64,000 nt of DNA from assembly GCF_037414475.1 (NCBI RefSeq), contig NZ_CP147913.1, positions 9,124,501-9,188,500 of the forward strand, given 5' to 3'. The position numbers and the translations under genes are program-made. This document shows positions 47,512-55,491 of this stretch, piece by piece (the first letter of the stretch is position 1; each line of letters opens with the position of its first letter). The notes beneath the pieces are model-generated. The model was not told where the DNA came from and searched no databases. It saw nothing but the letters and a program-made list of their open reading frames with translations. The stretch comes from Myxococcus stipitatus. Lineage in GTDB: Bacteria; Myxococcota; Myxococcia; Myxococcales; Myxococcaceae.

Positions 47512-47551
47512 CCAGAGGCTCGGAGAATTGAACGCCGAGCCTCTGGTGTTT
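47512..47551 (+). terminator. terminator between the two tRNA genes
   Basis: CCAGAGGCTCGG (47512-47523) pairs perfectly with CCGAGCCTCTGG (47535-47546), followed by TGTTT. A strong 12-bp stem. Confidence 0.75.
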
Positions 47552-47570
47552 AAAGGCAGACAAAACATGA

Positions 47571-47645
<75 letters not shown>

Positions 47646-47658
47646 TTATCGAACTGAG

Positions 47659-47700
47659 ACCCCGGCTTCCAGCTCACTGGAAGTCGGGGTTTTGGTTTTT
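47659..47700 (+). terminator. terminator after the second tRNA
   Basis: ACCCCGGCTTCCA (47659-47671) pairs with TGGAAGTCGGGGT (47678-47690), with one G-T pair, followed by TTTGGTTTTT. Confidence 0.8.
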
Positions 47701-47725
47701 GGGCGAGGCGGTGCTAGCTGCGCTC

Positions 47726-48286
47726 ATGGGCTTGTTCTCGCGTCTCTTCGAGTCGTTGACCTCCCCCAAGAAGTCGAATCCACCGCGCATCGTGGTGCAC
47801 GACGCGTTCGATGGCGCCATTCGAGTCATCGAGGCGCCAACGTCCGACGGCTGGCACTCCGCGGAGGAGGAGCGTCGTGGCGAGGACTTCTCGCTCAAGG
47901 TCCTCAAGTACATCCTGCCCCTGGAGCCGATGCCTTTGGCGCTGCTGGCCAAGAGCTGCACGGTGGATGCGGGTGGTGAGCCTCCCGATGACCCTGGCAC
48001 CAAGGATTGGCAGGCTGTCTTCCAGTCTCTGTTCTCCTCCGTGTCGAAGGTGGAGACGCGCGTCAGCAAGCAGCTCACGATGACGGGCACGCTGATGGCG
48101 ACGGAAGCCATCCTGGAGGGGCTCGGCGCCGAGCCGGCGGTGTCTCTCTGCATCCGGGAGCGACGGGCCGTTCTTGGTCAGGAGGAGTTCATCGTCACGG
48201 CTATTGGAAGCCCGGACGCGTTCAAGCAATACGGCCCGGAGATTGATCAGTGGTTCTCTACCGTGGCCTTCGTCCCGATGGGGTGA
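47726..48286 (+). CDS. hypothetical protein
   Basis: 186 residues from the ATG at 47726 (a TTG nine codons upstream is possible). No known family is recognised. The sequence opens with MGLFSRLFESLTSPKK and contains the segments RIVVHDAFDGAIRVIEAP, LKVLKYILPLEPMPLALLAKSC and FIVTAIGSPDAFKQYGPEIDQWFSTVAFVPMG, suggesting a mixed alpha/beta cytosolic protein with no signal or membrane segment. GC3 is high, as for a real gene. The GFA-family gene begins eight bases after its stop. Confidence 0.6.
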   Translation: MGLFSRLFESLTSPKKSNPPRIVVHDAFDGAIRVIEAPTSDGWHSAEEERRGEDFSLKVLKYILPLEPMPLALLAKSCTVDAGGEPPDDPGTKDWQAVFQSLFSSVSKVETRVSKQLTMTGTLMATEAILEGLGAEPAVSLCIRERRAVLGQEEFIVTAIGSPDAFKQYGPEIDQWFSTVAFVPMG

Positions 48287-48293
48287 CACCGAC

Positions 48294-48689
48294 ATGAATC
48301 AGGGAAGCTGCTTCTGCGGAGCGATTCGATTCGAAGTGCATGCGCCGATGACGGCGGTGACGTACTGCCACTGCTCGAAGTGCCGGCGGTGGCATGGCCA
48401 CGTTGGCGCCTACTCCGCGGTGGACCGTGAAGGGTTCCGGCTGACGGAGTCGCGGGGCCTCAAGTGGCATCAGATCTCCTCCACGGCGAAGCGGGGCTTC
48501 TGCGTCGAGTGCGGCTCCAGCGTGCTCTTCGACGACAGCTCCGATACGCAGAAGATGTCCATCTGCGTGGGCACACTCGATGCGCCCACCGGCCTGAGTG
48601 AGAAGGCCCATATCTACGTGGGCAGCAAGAGCGACTACTACGAGATCGCCGACGGCTTGCTGAAGTACGACACCTTCCCCGGGCGGTGA
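48294..48689 (+). CDS. GFA (glutathione-dependent formaldehyde-activating enzyme-like) family protein
   Basis: 131 residues. A GFA/CENP-V-fold zinc protein: CFCGAIRFEV at the start, YCHCSKCRRWHGHVGAYSAV, then GFCVECGSSVLFDD. The Cys pairs (CxC, CxxC and CVEC) bind two zincs. Members are loosely called formaldehyde-activating, but activity is shown for few, so only the fold is asserted. The ATG at 48294 lies eight bases after the previous gene, suggesting a two-gene operon. Followed by the palindromic region at 48701-48760. Confidence 0.85.
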   Translation: MNQGSCFCGAIRFEVHAPMTAVTYCHCSKCRRWHGHVGAYSAVDREGFRLTESRGLKWHQISSTAKRGFCVECGSSVLFDDSSDTQKMSICVGTLDAPTGLSEKAHIYVGSKSDYYEIADGLLKYDTFPGR

Positions 48690-48700
48690 GGTGTCTCCAG

Positions 48701-48760
48701 CCTGACGCACTTGCGGTCCTGGCAGGATTGACACCTGAAATTTCAGGTAGGTGCGTCAGG
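48701..48760. repeat. compound inverted repeat downstream of the GFA-family gene
   Basis: Outer arms CCTGACGCAC (48701-48710) and GTGCGTCAGG (48751-48760) are perfect 10-base inverted repeats. Inside lies a perfect 16-base palindrome ACCTGAAATTTCAGGT (48733-48748). Either can form a hairpin on either strand. It could end transcription of the GFA-family gene and of the minus-strand small frame at 48756-48815. Confidence 0.65.
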
Positions 48761-48815
48761 ACTGGAATTTCGCCAGCCGCTCTTGCAAGTCATTGATCTC
48801 ATTGATGATTTGCAT
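48756..48815 (-). CDS. possible small gene, 19-residue amphipathic peptide
   Basis: The frame MQIINEINDLQERLAKFQS has GGAGA eight bases before its ATG, and an in-frame stop upstream. Ile3, Ile7, Leu10, Leu14 and Phe17 are spaced 4-3-4-3, a heptad pattern that would make a coiled-coil or amphipathic helix. The outer and inner palindromes follow at its end, as a terminator would. Nothing else proves it is expressed; the chance expectation for so short a frame is appreciable. Confidence 0.3.
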   Translation of the reverse strand: MQIINEINDLQERLAKFQS

Positions 48816-49039
48816 GGGCTGGGTCTCCGGTGTTCACGGAATTATCCAGCGAACCGGGAAGAATAGGGGGGTCTCCTTTAAGCCTACATCCGTGAAGGGC
48901 CTAATCTCCGAATCAGGTGAATAACTGTCACCGAGTAGTCATTCGGAGAAGGCCCGAACTTCCGGCAAGGGGTCGGAACCGACGTCTCAGGTCCTCCGGG
49001 TTCCTCCTACCCCGCGCATTCCCATGGGAGCTCCCTCAC
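48816..49039. other. leader region of the M36 protease gene
   Basis: The rest of the gap, 224 bases, is richer in A+T than the genes and contains no further convincing frame. It must hold the promoter of the protease gene, but no clear -35/-10 pair stands out. GGGAG lies ten bases before the GTG at 49040. Confidence 0.4.
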
Positions 49040-52000
49040 GTGAGAAGGTTGGTTGCCAAGCTGTCGGGCATGGCGCTGGTGCTTTCGGGTACCGGCTCCA
49101 TGGCTCGGACACTTCCGAACTACGACGCATATCTGGAGGCGGTGCCCACGGGTCGAACGTCCCTGAGCCGCCTCAAGCCCAAGGACGCAGACACCCAGGT
49201 CGGTGTCACGCATCGGGACCCGTTGACCGGTGCACCTCGCTTCGTATGGACGCGGGCTGGTGGAGATTCACGGACGAAGCTGCGCGCGCGATACGAAAGC
49301 ATGGCGCCCGCGGCGGCCGCGCTGACGCAGCTCAATGACTCCTCGAGCCTGTATGGCGTGCCATCGTTCGAGGCGGCGGGGGCACGGGTCTCCTCGGTGC
49401 AGGAGCTGACCCATGGCGTGAAGGTCGTCACGGTGGCGCAGGAGGTCGCGGGCATCGAGGTGTTCCGCCACAACCTCAAGCTGCTCATGAACCAGGCGAA
49501 CGAGGTGGTGACAGTCTCCGGCTCTCTGTCGCCCCATGGCTCGCCGGCGACCATCACCGAGAAGCTCCAATTCACCCTGCCGGCCACATCCGCCATCGCG
49601 CTGGCCTATCAGGACCTCACCGGGACGCAGCTCGACGGCAGCCTCCTGAAGGGCGTGAAGAGCGCGAAGAAGGGCAGCCGCTACTCGCACTTCGACCTGG
49701 CCCAGTATGCGCGGCCTCTGGCAGAGGGGCTGCGCGGCCCCGCCCGCTCCAAGCAGGTCTTCTACGCGCTGGCCGACGCGCTGGTCCCCGCCTACTACGT
49801 CGAACTCGAGACGGGGCGGGCGGACAGTGTCGACTCGGACTACTACTCCTACGTCATCTCGGCGAAGGACGGCCGGGTGCTGTCGCGCAAGAACCTGCGT
49901 GACGACGCCGCTTTCAGCTACCGCGTCTTCGCGGACTCCACACCTCCGTTCACGCCGCATGACGGTCCTGCCGGCACGAACGCCACGCCGCATCCGGATG
50001 GTGCGCCCTCTGGCTTCGTTGCCGAGTTTGTCGCGCCGTCGCTGGTCACCTTGCAGAACGCTCCGTTCAGCCAGAACGACCCCTGGCTGCCCGCGGGCGC
50101 CACGGAGACCTCCGGCAACAACGTGGATGCCTACGCGGACATCGTGTCCCCGAACGGTTTCAGCGCGGGAGACCTCCGGCCCTCCGTCACGGGCCCAGGG
50201 GCATTCGACCGGACGATGCGGTTCGACCTCGCGCCGAACGCGAACGCCGAGCAGATCGCCGCGGCGACCACCAGCTTGTTCTTCGTCAACAACTGGCTGC
50301 ACGACTGGTTCTACGACTCTGGCTTCGACGAACTCGCGGGCAACGCCCAGCTCGATAACTACGGGCGGGGAGGGGAGGCGGGAGACCCCGTCATCGCGCA
50401 GGCTCAGGACTACGGCGGAGTGAACAACGCCAACATGGCGACCCCGGCGGACGGGGCCTCTCCGCAGATGCAGATGTATCTCTTCAACGGCGTGCGCCAC
50501 GCGGTGTTGACCGTGAATGCGCCCGCTTCCGTCGCGGGCGATATCCCTCCTGGCGTCGCGTATGGGTTTGGTCCCCAGACGTTCGACACCACGGGGGACG
50601 TGGTCCTCGCGTTGGACCCGCAGAACGCCGCGGGCCCGAGCGCCACGGATGGATGCTCTCCGCTCACCAACGCCGCCGAGGTGAATGGAAAGATTGCCTT
50701 CATCGACGCGGGCACCTGCACCTTCCTCGTCAAGATGGGCAACGCGAAGGCCGCAGGCGCCGTGGGTGTCCTCTTCGCCAGTGATGCGACCGACTATCGG
50801 GCGAACATCTCCGGGACGTCGGCCGCCATCGACCTGCCGTCCATGCGCATCACTCGCGCCGAGGGCAATCGGATTCGCAACGCCGAGGGCCTGAACGTGC
50901 GGATGTACCGCGAGCCGACCCTCCAGTTGGACGGCACCGTCGACAACATCATCGTCGCGCACGAGTGGGGCCACTACATGAGCAACCGCCTCATCCAAAA
51001 CGCGTCGGGCCTGGTCAACAACCAGGGACGCGCCATGGGGGAGGGCTGGGCGGACTTCACCGCCCTGCTGATGGTGACTCGCGCGGAGGACATCAACGTC
51101 CCCTCGAACGCCAACTGGAACGGGGCGTACGGCGCGGCGGAGTACGCCACGCGCGGCAACTCGCCGGACAGCGCCTTCTTCGGCATCCGTCGCGTGACGT
51201 ATTCGTCCGACATGACGAAGAACGCGCTGACGTTCCGTCACATCGCGGACTCGTCCGCCTTGCCGACGACCGCGCCCACCATTCCGGGGAGCCCCAACTC
51301 GCAGGTCCACAACTCCGGTGAGGTGTGGGCGACGATGCTCTGGGAGGCCTATACGTCGCTGCTGCGCGCGCATCCGTTCGCGGAAGCGCAGGCGCGCATG
51401 AAGCGCTACCTGGTGCTGGGCTACATGCAGACGCCCTATGCGCCGACGTATCTGGAGGCGCGTGACGCCATCCTCGCGGGGGCCTACGTCAACGACCCGG
51501 AGGATGCCCAGCGCATCTGGGCGGCCTTTGCCAAGCGTGGCGCGGGTGTCGACGCGGTGGCTCCTTCCTCGAGCTCCCGGAACCACGAGGGCGTGGTGGA
51601 GAGCTTCCGCCTCGGAGCCTCGCTGCGCCTGGTGTCCGCGGTGCTCGCCGATGACCTGCCGACGGGCTCGTGTGATCGAGATGGCATCCTCGACAATGGG
51701 GAGACGGGCCGCGTCATCATCACGATGACCAACATCGGCTCGGCGCCCGCGCGGGATGCCTCCGCCACGGTGACCTCCCGGACGCGAGGTGTCTCCATCG
51801 GCAACGGGGGCGCGCTCCGGTTCCCGGAGATTCCCCCCTTCGGAGAGGTGACGGTCGCCATCCCGGTGACCCTGTCGGGGGCCGCGCCGTCCACGATGGT
51901 GGAGTTCATCCTGGCCTTCCGTGACGAGCACCAGGCCACTCCGGGCGATGTGTTCGAGACGCTGTATGCCATCACGAACCAGGACGAAGCCCCCGGCACC

Positions 52001-55000
52001 ACGAAGGTGGAGACCGTCCAGTCGAACATCGCGACGATTCCCTGGGAGTTCGAGTCGAGCGAGGACCCGCAGCTCAACGAGTGGTACTTCGGTTACACCT
52101 ACGTCGATGACGACACGCTCAACCGTGGCTTCCATGGCCAGGACGTGGCGGTCCCCTCGGACTTCTGGCTGAAGACGCCGCCGCTGCAGGTGAGCGCGAC
52201 CGAGCCGTTCGTCGTCACGTTCGACCATGCCTACGAGTTCGAAGCAAACCCGACCCAGGGCCGCTACTACGACGGCGCCGTCATCGAGCTCACCGATGAT
52301 GAGGGGGCGACGTGGACGGACATCGGCACGCCGCTCTACGGAGGCGTGCTGTACAACGTCGCCAGTGGGGAGAACCCCCTGAAGGGCCGCAATGCCCTGG
52401 TGAACACGACTCCCAATTTCCCCACCCCCGTGCGCGCGACGCTCGACCTGGGCACTGCCCACGCCGGCAAGACGGTGCAGATCCGCTTCCGCATCGGCAC
52501 CGACAACGGGACGGGCGCGCGGGGCTGGACGCTCGACAACCTGGCCTTCAGCGGCATCGACAACACGCCGTTCACGGGCTTCGTCGCGGACAACAACGTG
52601 TGTGTGAACCGTCCGCCCGTCGCCAACGCGGGGCCGGACCTGGTGGTGGACGAGCGCTTGGCAGTCACTGTGGCTGGCAGTGGGACGGATGCCGACGGCA
52701 ACACGCTCACCTATTCGTGGACGCAGACGTCGGGCCCGGCGGTGGCGCTGTCGGGGGCGAATACGCCGACCGTCACGTTCACGGCGCCGGACGTTCCCTC
52801 GGACCGCGACATCATCCTGCGGCTGCGCGTCTCCGATGGCACCCTGGCGTCCACGGACACCGTGACGGTGCGCGTGCTCAACGTCAACCGGAGCCCCACG
52901 GTGAACGCGGGCATCGACCTCTCCGTCGACGAGCGAAACCCCGTCACCTTGTCTGGCTCCGCGGATGACGTGGATGGCGACAGCCTCACGTACCTGTGGA
53001 CGCAGATCTCCGGTCCGCCCGTCGCACTGGCCGGATACACCGCGTCCACCGCCACGTTCACGGCCCCCGAGGTGAGCTTCGACACGACGCTCACGTTCCG
53101 CTTAGCGGTTTCGGATGGCAAGGTCAGCGTGAACGACACCGTCGATGTGGTCGTCCACCACGTCAACCGCCCGCCGGTGGTGACGGCTTCATCGGTTTCC
53201 GTGGATGAGCGGAGCACCGCCACCCTTCAGGCCTCTGGCTCCGACGCGGACGGCGACGCGCTGACGTATGCGTGGAGTCAGGTGTCCGGTTCACCGGTGA
53301 CGCTGATGAACGCAGGCACCGCGACCGCCTCGTTCGAGACGGGTGAGGTGGCCGCCAACACCGTCCTCACCTTCCGCGTGACGGTGTCCGACGGCACGGC
53401 GCAGGCGTCGCGTGACGTGACGGTGGACGTTCGCCACGTCAACCGCGCGCCGACCGTCAACGCGGGTCTGGATGGTTCGGTGAATGAGCGTGCCCTGGCC
53501 ACGCTGAGCGGCTCGGCGAGCGATGCGGATGACGACAGCCTGACGTTCACCTGGGTGCAGACGGCGGGGACGCCCGTCGCGCTCTCCAACGCCACGTCGG
53601 CGGTGGCCACGTTCATCGCGCCGGAGACGGTGACGGGTGAGACGCTGACCTTCCGTCTCACCGTGAGCGATGGAAGCGCCCTCGCGAGCGACACGGTGGA
53701 TGTGCAGGTCACCCCGGTGAATCGTGCTCCGGTGGTGACAGCCTCGTCCGCCTCGGCCAATGAGCGGAGCACCGCCTCCATCACCGCCACGGGCATGGAC
53801 CCCGACGGCGACTCGTTGACCTACACCTGGTCTCACGTGTCCGGTCCGCAGGTGTCACTCCAGAACGCCAACACCGCGACGGTCTCCTTCGAGACGGGCG
53901 AGGTGACCGCTGACACGGTCATCACCTTGCGAGTCACGGTGTCCGATGGCACCACGACGGCGTCGCACGATGTGGCCGTGACGGTCTTCAACGTCAACCG
54001 CGCGCCGACGGTGGGCGCGGGGGCGGATGGAACCGTGAGCTCGCTCGGACAGTACACGCTCGCGGGCACGGCGAACGACGCGGATGGCGACACGCTGACG
54101 TACGCCTGGGTGCAGACGGACGGGACCCCCGTGGCCTTGGCGGGTGCGACCACGCTGACTCCCTCGTTCACCGCGCCGGAGGGCTCGGGGACACTCACGT
54201 TCCGCCTCCTGGTGAGTGATGGGGTGCATTCGGTCGGCGACTCGGTGGACGTGGTGGTCGAGGGTGACAACCGCGCGCCCGTGGTGACGGTGTCCACGGT
54301 GACGGCCGACGAGCGGACCTCCGTGTCCCTCGTCGCCCAGGCCACCGACCCGGATGGCGATGCGCTGACCTACGCGTGGACGCAGCTGTCCGGAGACCCG
54401 GTCACCCTGTCGAACGCCAACAGCGCGACCGCGTCGTTCCAGGCGGGCGAGGTGCGCGCCAACGCGGAGCTCACGTTCCGAGTGACGGTGTCCGACGGCA
54501 GGAGCAGCGTGAGCAAGGAGGTGACCGTCTCCTTGCGCAACGTGAACCGCGCGCCCACGGCGAACGCGGGCGCGGCGGCCACGGCCCAGTCGGGTGCAGG
54601 GGTGACGCTCAATGGCAGCGCGAGCAGCGATCCAGATGGCACCGCGGTGACGTACCAGTGGGCCCAGGTCAGCGGCCCGACGGTGGCGCTGTCCAGTGCC
54701 ACTGCGGCGCAGCCGACATTCACGGCGCCGGCGGTGACCGCGGAGCGCGACCTGGTGTTCAGCCTGGTGGTGAGTGATGGCGAGATGAGCAGCGCTGCTT
54801 CGCTCGTGGTCATCACCGTCACGCCGTCCGCCGTGCCCAACCGGGAGCCGGTGGCTCACGTCCGCATCATCGTCAATGGAGACCAGACGTCGATGACACT
54901 CGACGGCTCGGGCTCGAGCGACGCGGATGGTGATGCCCTCACCTACAAGTGGGAGCAGACGAGCGGCCCTCGCGTGACGCTCAACGAGGCGAACAAGGCG

Positions 55001-55222
55001 GTGATCAGCGTCGACGTCCCCGACCTGGACGGAGGCAGCGCCACGTTCACCTTCAAGCTGACGGTGACCGACAGCAAGAGCGCCAGCAACAGCACCACGG
55101 CGCAGGCGACGGCGGCGCCGGAGGAGAGCGGTGGCTGCTCGTCCACCGGCGCGGGGGCCCCGGCGGGGATGATGGCCCTGGTGCTGCTCAGCCTGCTGCA
55201 CCGCCGTCGCCGCTCGCACTGA
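49040..55222 (+). CDS. secreted M36-family metalloprotease with PA domain, nine Ig/PKD-like repeats and MYXO-CTERM signal
   Basis: 2060 residues from the GTG at 49040 (GGGAG upstream). Signal peptide at residues 1-25, then an FTP-type propeptide. The M36 (fungalysin) catalytic domain has HEWGH at 641-645 and the third zinc ligand Glu668 in GEGWADF. A protease-associated (PA) insert with two Cys lies near residues 534-584. A CARDB-like part and a concanavalin-like domain (about 990-1180) follow. Nine Ig/PKD-like repeats occupy 1190 to about 2028. The C-terminus has GGCSSTG with Cys2033, a hydrophobic helix and RRRR, a MYXO-CTERM sorting signal for the outer cell surface. It likely degrades protein outside the cell, for nutrition or matrix remodelling. 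A frame open upstream to 48917 lacks a signal peptide or SD. Confidence 0.9.
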   Translation: MRRLVAKLSGMALVLSGTGSMARTLPNYDAYLEAVPTGRTSLSRLKPKDADTQVGVTHRDPLTGAPRFVWTRAGGDSRTKLRARYESMAPAAAALTQLNDSSSLYGVPSFEAAGARVSSVQELTHGVKVVTVAQEVAGIEVFRHNLKLLMNQANEVVTVSGSLSPHGSPATITEKLQFTLPATSAIALAYQDLTGTQLDGSLLKGVKSAKKGSRYSHFDLAQYARPLAEGLRGPARSKQVFYALADALVPAYYVELETGRADSVDSDYYSYVISAKDGRVLSRKNLRDDAAFSYRVFADSTPPFTPHDGPAGTNATPHPDGAPSGFVAEFVAPSLVTLQNAPFSQNDPWLPAGATETSGNNVDAYADIVSPNGFSAGDLRPSVTGPGAFDRTMRFDLAPNANAEQIAAATTSLFFVNNWLHDWFYDSGFDELAGNAQLDNYGRGGEAGDPVIAQAQDYGGVNNANMATPADGASPQMQMYLFNGVRHAVLTVNAPASVAGDIPPGVAYGFGPQTFDTTGDVVLALDPQNAAGPSATDGCSPLTNAAEVNGKIAFIDAGTCTFLVKMGNAKAAGAVGVLFASDATDYRANISGTSAAIDLPSMRITRAEGNRIRNAEGLNVRMYREPTLQLDGTVDNIIVAHEWGHYMSNRLIQNASGLVNNQGRAMGEGWADFTALLMVTRAEDINVPSNANWNGAYGAAEYATRGNSPDSAFFGIRRVTYSSDMTKNALTFRHIADSSALPTTAPTIPGSPNSQVHNSGEVWATMLWEAYTSLLRAHPFAEAQARMKRYLVLGYMQTPYAPTYLEARDAILAGAYVNDPEDAQRIWAAFAKRGAGVDAVAPSSSSRNHEGVVESFRLGASLRLVSAVLADDLPTGSCDRDGILDNGETGRVIITMTNIGSAPARDASATVTSRTRGVSIGNGGALRFPEIPPFGEVTVAIPVTLSGAAPSTMVEFILAFRDEHQATPGDVFETLYAITNQDEAPGTTKVETVQSNIATIPWEFESSEDPQLNEWYFGYTYVDDDTLNRGFHGQDVAVPSDFWLKTPPLQVSATEPFVVTFDHAYEFEANPTQGRYYDGAVIELTDDEGATWTDIGTPLYGGVLYNVASGENPLKGRNALVNTTPNFPTPVRATLDLGTAHAGKTVQIRFRIGTDNGTGARGWTLDNLAFSGIDNTPFTGFVADNNVCVNRPPVANAGPDLVVDERLAVTVAGSGTDADGNTLTYSWTQTSGPAVALSGANTPTVTFTAPDVPSDRDIILRLRVSDGTLASTDTVTVRVLNVNRSPTVNAGIDLSVDERNPVTLSGSADDVDGDSLTYLWTQISGPPVALAGYTASTATFTAPEVSFDTTLTFRLAVSDGKVSVNDTVDVVVHHVNRPPVVTASSVSVDERSTATLQASGSDADGDALTYAWSQVSGSPVTLMNAGTATASFETGEVAANTVLTFRVTVSDGTAQASRDVTVDVRHVNRAPTVNAGLDGSVNERALATLSGSASDADDDSLTFTWVQTAGTPVALSNATSAVATFIAPETVTGETLTFRLTVSDGSALASDTVDVQVTPVNRAPVVTASSASANERSTASITATGMDPDGDSLTYTWSHVSGPQVSLQNANTATVSFETGEVTADTVITLRVTVSDGTTTASHDVAVTVFNVNRAPTVGAGADGTVSSLGQYTLAGTANDADGDTLTYAWVQTDGTPVALAGATTLTPSFTAPEGSGTLTFRLLVSDGVHSVGDSVDVVVEGDNRAPVVTVSTVTADERTSVSLVAQATDPDGDALTYAWTQLSGDPVTLSNANSATASFQAGEVRANAELTFRVTVSDGRSSVSKEVTVSLRNVNRAPTANAGAAATAQSGAGVTLNGSASSDPDGTAVTYQWAQVSGPTVALSSATAAQPTFTAPAVTAERDLVFSLVVSDGEMSSAASLVVITVTPSAVPNREPVAHVRIIVNGDQTSMTLDGSGSSDADGDALTYKWEQTSGPRVTLNEANKAVISVDVPDLDGGSATFTFKLTVTDSKSASNSTTAQATAAPEESGGCSSTGAGAPAGMMALVLLSLLHRRRRSH
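52607..55125 (+). repeat. nine tandem Ig/PKD-like domain repeats within the M36 protease gene
   Basis: Repeat units begin with an N-R-x-P pattern (Asn codons at 52607, 52886, 53165, 53441, 53720, 53996, 54269, 54545 and 54839), giving periods of 273-294 bases. Most contain a DADGD-type turn and an L-T-Y-x-W strand. Units 3, 5 and 7 resemble one another more than units 2, 4 and 6, so a two-domain unit has been duplicated. Confidence 0.8.
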
Positions 55223-55290
55223 GCCGAGCATGAGCCGGGTGCGTCACGGGCCCGGCTCCAGAGGTTCAAGCCCTGTATCTGGCACCCCGG

Positions 55291-55322
55291 CGGCCGGTCT
55301 CCTCTCGAGAGGGGGCCGGCCG
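55291..55322 (+). terminator. terminator after the M36 protease gene
   Basis: CGGCCGGTCTCCTCTC (55291-55306) pairs with GAGAGGGGGCCGGCCG (55307-55322) with two mismatches/wobbles and almost no loop; TTGTGTG follows. Confidence 0.65.
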
Positions 55323-55491
55323 TTGTGTGTCGGGTGTTCGTTGTCGGGGCGACGTTCAACGCGCCGAAGCGGATGTTGGCCCGGCCGCGACGGTGACTGG
55401 TGCACGAATGGCTGCGCGCGAGGCCGGGAGAGCGGCGAGGGTAGGGCAGGCTGGAGGAGCGGGGCTCGAATGGGGTCGCCGCCATCCGGTC

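Noticed and set aside
48917..49039. An upstream start for the M36 protease at 48917
   Set aside because: It would place about 41 Arg-rich residues before the signal peptide and has no SD; the GTG at 49040 has GGGAG and begins the signal peptide.
49268..52462. A 1064-codon minus-strand frame opposite the M36 protease
   Set aside because: Arg/His/Val-rich shadow without any domain; the plus-strand frame carries HEWGH, signal peptide and repeats.
52607..55125. Tandem repeats as a CRISPR-like or mobile repeat array
   Set aside because: The period of 273-294 bases and in-frame protein pattern show domain repeats, not CRISPR or transposon repeats.
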